Source: an uncultured Carnobacterium sp. (GTDB lineage: Bacteria > Bacillota > Bacilli > Lactobacillales > Aerococcaceae). Taken from it: 7,549 nucleotides of DNA. Location of the stretch: assembly GCA_905371865.1 (NCBI GenBank), contig CAJPNA010000065.1, positions 1-7,549 on the forward strand, in the 5' to 3' direction. Position 1 is the stretch's first letter. The number at the start of each line of letters is the position of its first letter. Positions 5,975 to 7,549 of this stretch are shown piece after piece. Made by a program: the position numbers and the translations under genes. Below the pieces are notes generated by a model, which had not been told where the DNA came from, searched no databases, and saw nothing but the letters and a program-made list of their open reading frames with translations.

Positions 5975-6019
5975 TCTGTACGTTAATCGAAATTTATGGT
6001 ATACTTATTAACGTACAGA
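5975..6019. promoter_or_regulatory. Perfect 13-bp inverted repeat, likely operator of the nuclease gene
   Basis: TCTGTACGTTAAT (5975-5987) and ATTAACGTACAGA (6007-6019) are exact reverse complements separated by 19 bases. The arms flank the -10 element and cover the -35 region and the probable transcription start. Arm centres are 32 bp apart, close to three helical turns, so bound proteins would face the same side of the DNA. No T-run follows on either strand, which argues against a terminator. The likely role is a binding site for a dimeric or tetrameric repressor controlling the nuclease gene. The regulator is not in the window. Confidence 0.7.
5997..6005 (+). promoter_or_regulatory. Extended -10 promoter of the nuclease gene
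   Basis: TGGTATACT contains a TATACT hexamer (6000-6005) preceded by the extended -10 TG with one intervening base. The best-spaced -35 candidate, TGTACG at 5977-5982 (17-base spacer), is weak, which suits an extended -10 promoter. Transcription would begin near 6012, inside the right arm of the inverted repeat, leaving a leader of about 30 bases before the start codon. Confidence 0.65.
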
Positions 6020-6044
6020 TATTTATACAAGTGAGGATACATGA

Positions 6045-7103
6045 ATGATTAAAAAACTTTATAGAAAATACATTAAAAATCCAATCAAACGATATGGTAA
6101 AAAAATGCTGATTGCTTATCTATTAGGTACAGCACCAGTTGGATATGTAACGACAGCAATTGCAACTCAGATTCCATTCACGAATCCGAAACAAGTTGTG
6201 ACTGCGTTGGTAGACCATGGAACACCTCAAGGTGTTGTTAACGTATTCACCGGTGGATTGTTCAAACCAGTGACGAGTGGTATTCAAAACTTACTTGGTA
6301 GTGGACAAGAAGCGATTGGTAAGATGTTGAATAATGAATCATTTGTCAAAGCAGGTGAAGAAACCAAGAAGAAAGCGAATGAATACTTCAATCAAGCTAA
6401 GAGTGCAGTGAGTAACGTAAGTAAGTCACAGTCGTCGAACGAACCAATCGTCGTTGGTAGTAACGACGATTATAACTTGAGTGTTGACGAAACTGCTAAG
6501 TTAAATTACTATAAAGTAATTGGTAAAGCTACGATTGATGAAGATAAATTTGGTGCTCCGGGTACAATTGTGTATTCACAACTAGACAGTCTTGGACGAA
6601 CTCAAACCGCATATGCTTATTTAAACTATAAGTTAGTGAGTGACGAGAAAAATCAAAAACGTGAATCATTTAGTAATAGTAAAAATGAACGACTTGCTGG
6701 TTGGCCTACAAAGAATTCTAAAGTTGTGATTCCATATGCGACTAAAGGTGAGTATAAGGGTGAGATGTACAATCGTAGTCACTTGATTGCAGACTCACTT
6801 GGTGGTGCTGCGTTGAAAGTAAATGCAATCACGGGAACACGAACTCAAAATGTTGGCGAGAACAACACTGGTGGAATGGCATACATTGAAGAAAAACTAA
6901 GACAATTCTTTGAGAATCCAACAAATGAAACAGTATTTTACGAAGTAAAACCAGTTTATACTGGAAATGAACTAATTCCACGATTAGTGGAGATTAACGT
7001 TAAATCGTCAGATGGTTCAATTAACGAACACATCTTGGTTTACAACACAGCTAAAGGATATGTTATCAATTACAATGATGGTACGTTCACGAAAGACTTT
7101 TAG
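6045..7103 (+). CDS. DNA/RNA non-specific endonuclease, EndA/streptodornase type, membrane-anchored or secreted
   Basis: A 352-residue nuclease predicted to cut DNA (and possibly RNA) outside the cell or at its surface. Residues 1-20 are strongly basic, 21-40 (MLIAYLLGTAPVGYVTTAIA) form a signal or anchor segment, and 41-140 is a linker with a Lys/Ala-rich helix and a Ser-rich stretch. The catalytic domain covers about 145-350. NRSHLIADSLGG carries the presumed general base His246; GTRTQNVGENN carries Asn269, 23 residues later, a spacing typical of the streptococcal DNase branch of the beta-beta-alpha metal nucleases. The domain ends normally with INYNDGTF, so the gene looks intact. ATG 6045 follows GAGGA (6033-6037); the ATG at 6041 reads only three codons. 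It has its own promoter. Roles in DNA uptake, nucleotide scavenging or attack on competitors are possible; the sequence does not decide. Confidence 0.88.
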   Translation: MIKKLYRKYIKNPIKRYGKKMLIAYLLGTAPVGYVTTAIATQIPFTNPKQVVTALVDHGTPQGVVNVFTGGLFKPVTSGIQNLLGSGQEAIGKMLNNESFVKAGEETKKKANEYFNQAKSAVSNVSKSQSSNEPIVVGSNDDYNLSVDETAKLNYYKVIGKATIDEDKFGAPGTIVYSQLDSLGRTQTAYAYLNYKLVSDEKNQKRESFSNSKNERLAGWPTKNSKVVIPYATKGEYKGEMYNRSHLIADSLGGAALKVNAITGTRTQNVGENNTGGMAYIEEKLRQFFENPTNETVFYEVKPVYTGNELIPRLVEINVKSSDGSINEHILVYNTAKGYVINYNDGTFTKDF

Positions 7104-7122
7104 CCACTGTTAGCAAATTGTC

Positions 7123-7158
7123 AAAAGTTATAAATCGTTGTTGACTTTCATGACTTTT
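7123..7158. repeat. Imperfect hairpin between nuclease and tnpB, possible IS left-end structure
   Basis: AAAAGTTAT (7123-7131) can pair with ATGACTTTT (7150-7158), with one G-T pair and an 18-base loop. IS200/IS605 elements carry subterminal hairpins at their ends, and this one lies just before tnpB, so it may belong to the element's left end. It could also weakly terminate the nuclease transcript, though the stem is AT-rich and the loop large. The exact element boundary between 7104 and 7160 cannot be fixed from one side. Confidence 0.4.
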
Positions 7159-7183
7159 AAGGAGGTGAAACAGTATGAAATGA
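7158..7183 (+). promoter_or_regulatory. Strong Shine-Dalgarno with two-codon ORF overlapping the tnpB start
   Basis: TAAGGAGGTG (7158-7167) is a near-perfect Shine-Dalgarno site. It is best spaced for ATG 7175, but that start reads only Met-Lys before TGA (7181-7183). The tnpB start ATG 7180 overlaps this stop as ATGA and is about 12 bases from the site. Translation may therefore restart at 7180 after the mini-ORF, which could lower TnpB yield. Confidence 0.5.
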
Positions 7184-7549
7184 TTAAATCAATAAAAGTC
7201 CAGCTGAAACCAAACAATAAACAATTGACTAAGTTATTTCAATACGCGGGGTGTGGTAGATTTGCGTACAACTGGGCAATTACTAGAGAACAAGAAAATT
7301 ATAAGTTAGGTAACAAATTCTTATCTGACAATGAATTACGAAAAGAATTTACTAAAATGAAGAAGCTCGACGAGTACAAGTGGTTAAATAATATTAGTAA
7401 TAATGTGACGAAACAAGCAATCAAGGACGCATGTAATTCTTATAAGAGATTTTTCAAAGGACAAAGTAAATATCCTAAATTTAAGAGTAAGAAACATTCT
7501 AAACAATCTTTTTACCAAGATAACGTTGCTATTAAATTCACAGATACCC
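7180..7549 (+). CDS. tnpB: IS200/IS605-family TnpB (OrfB) protein, N-terminal part
   Basis: The first 123 codons of a TnpB-type RNA-guided nuclease encoded by a transposon; the gene runs off the right edge. The N-terminus MIKSIKVQLKPNNKQ...RFAYNWAI is the characteristic OrfB N-terminal domain, and YKRFFKGQSKYPKFKSKK is the usual conserved block before the central domain. The RuvC residues and C-terminal zinc-binding domain would lie beyond the window, so activity cannot be judged. No tnpA precedes it, so the element may be of the tnpB-only (IS1341-like) type, or tnpA may lie elsewhere. TnpB family members usually pair with an omega RNA from the element's right end, not visible here. Confidence 0.88.
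   Translation, partial: MIKSIKVQLKPNNKQLTKLFQYAGCGRFAYNWAITREQENYKLGNKFLSDNELRKEFTKMKKLDEYKWLNNISNNVTKQAIKDACNSYKRFFKGQSKYPKFKSKKHSKQSFYQDNVAIKFTDT

Larger units (their letters stand above)
7104..7549 (+). mobile_element. IS200/IS605-like insertion element (left part)
   Basis: Defined by tnpB and a possible left-end hairpin. The left boundary lies somewhere in the 76 bases between the nuclease stop and the tnpB start; the right end is outside the window. Elements of this family have no terminal inverted repeats and make no target duplication, so no such marks are expected. The nuclease coding sequence is not interrupted. Confidence 0.6.

Noticed and set aside
5975..6019. Inverted repeat as a Rho-independent terminator of the array
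   Set aside because: The 19-base loop is large, the stem has few G-C pairs, no T-run follows on either strand, and it encloses a good promoter.
6041..6052. ATG at 6041 as the nuclease start
   Set aside because: It reads three codons before TAA; the nuclease frame starts at 6045.

Overview
The window is AT-rich and its strong coding is all on the + strand. Shine-Dalgarno sites are purine-rich (AAGGAG/GGAGG), genes are packed with few or no spare bases, the nuclease resembles streptococcal-type secreted DNases, and a TnpB gene begins at the right edge. This points to a low-GC Gram-positive bacterium, most likely Lactobacillales, and an accessory or mobile region rather than core chromosome. 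No marker gene pins down the species.

Region 1 (1-5968) is a tandem array of divergent paralogues. Eleven intact genes encode acidic proteins of about 150-170 residues. A twelfth copy is frameshifted, and there is the tail of another copy at the left edge plus two short relics at gene junctions (3999-4043 and 5906-5968). I do not recognise the family. Members share a layout: an amphipathic first strand (M[KR][FL]xF-like), helices, a strand, a signature strand of the form F-x-[ILF]-x-G-x-[IVF]-x-[FI], an amphipathic helix, and a C-terminal beta hairpin ending in acidic residues. None has a signal peptide or membrane segment, so they should be cytoplasmic. The genes abut or overlap, and several Shine-Dalgarno sites lie inside the acidic last codons of the upstream gene, so the array looks like one polycistronic unit whose promoter lies left of the window.

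Region 2 (5969-6044) is a compact control region. An extended -10 promoter (TGGTATACT) lies inside a perfect 13-bp inverted repeat with a 19-bp spacer. The likely reading is that the downstream nuclease has its own regulated promoter.

Region 3 (6045-7103) encodes a 352-residue DNA/RNA non-specific endonuclease of the EndA/streptodornase type, with a basic N-terminus, a membrane or signal segment, a linker and a complete catalytic domain (NRSH motif and TRTQN motif).

Region 4 (7104-7549) is a short spacer with an imperfect hairpin, followed by the first 123 codons of an IS200/IS605-type TnpB that runs off the window.

How the parts relate is inferred. The array could be a set of diversified inhibitors, immunity proteins or DNA mimics, and the exported nuclease next door is an obvious candidate partner. 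The separate promoter, however, argues against obligate co-expression. The clearest unusual content is the paralogue array itself: its broken junctions, and a pair of cysteine positions that are mostly present together or absent together among members.
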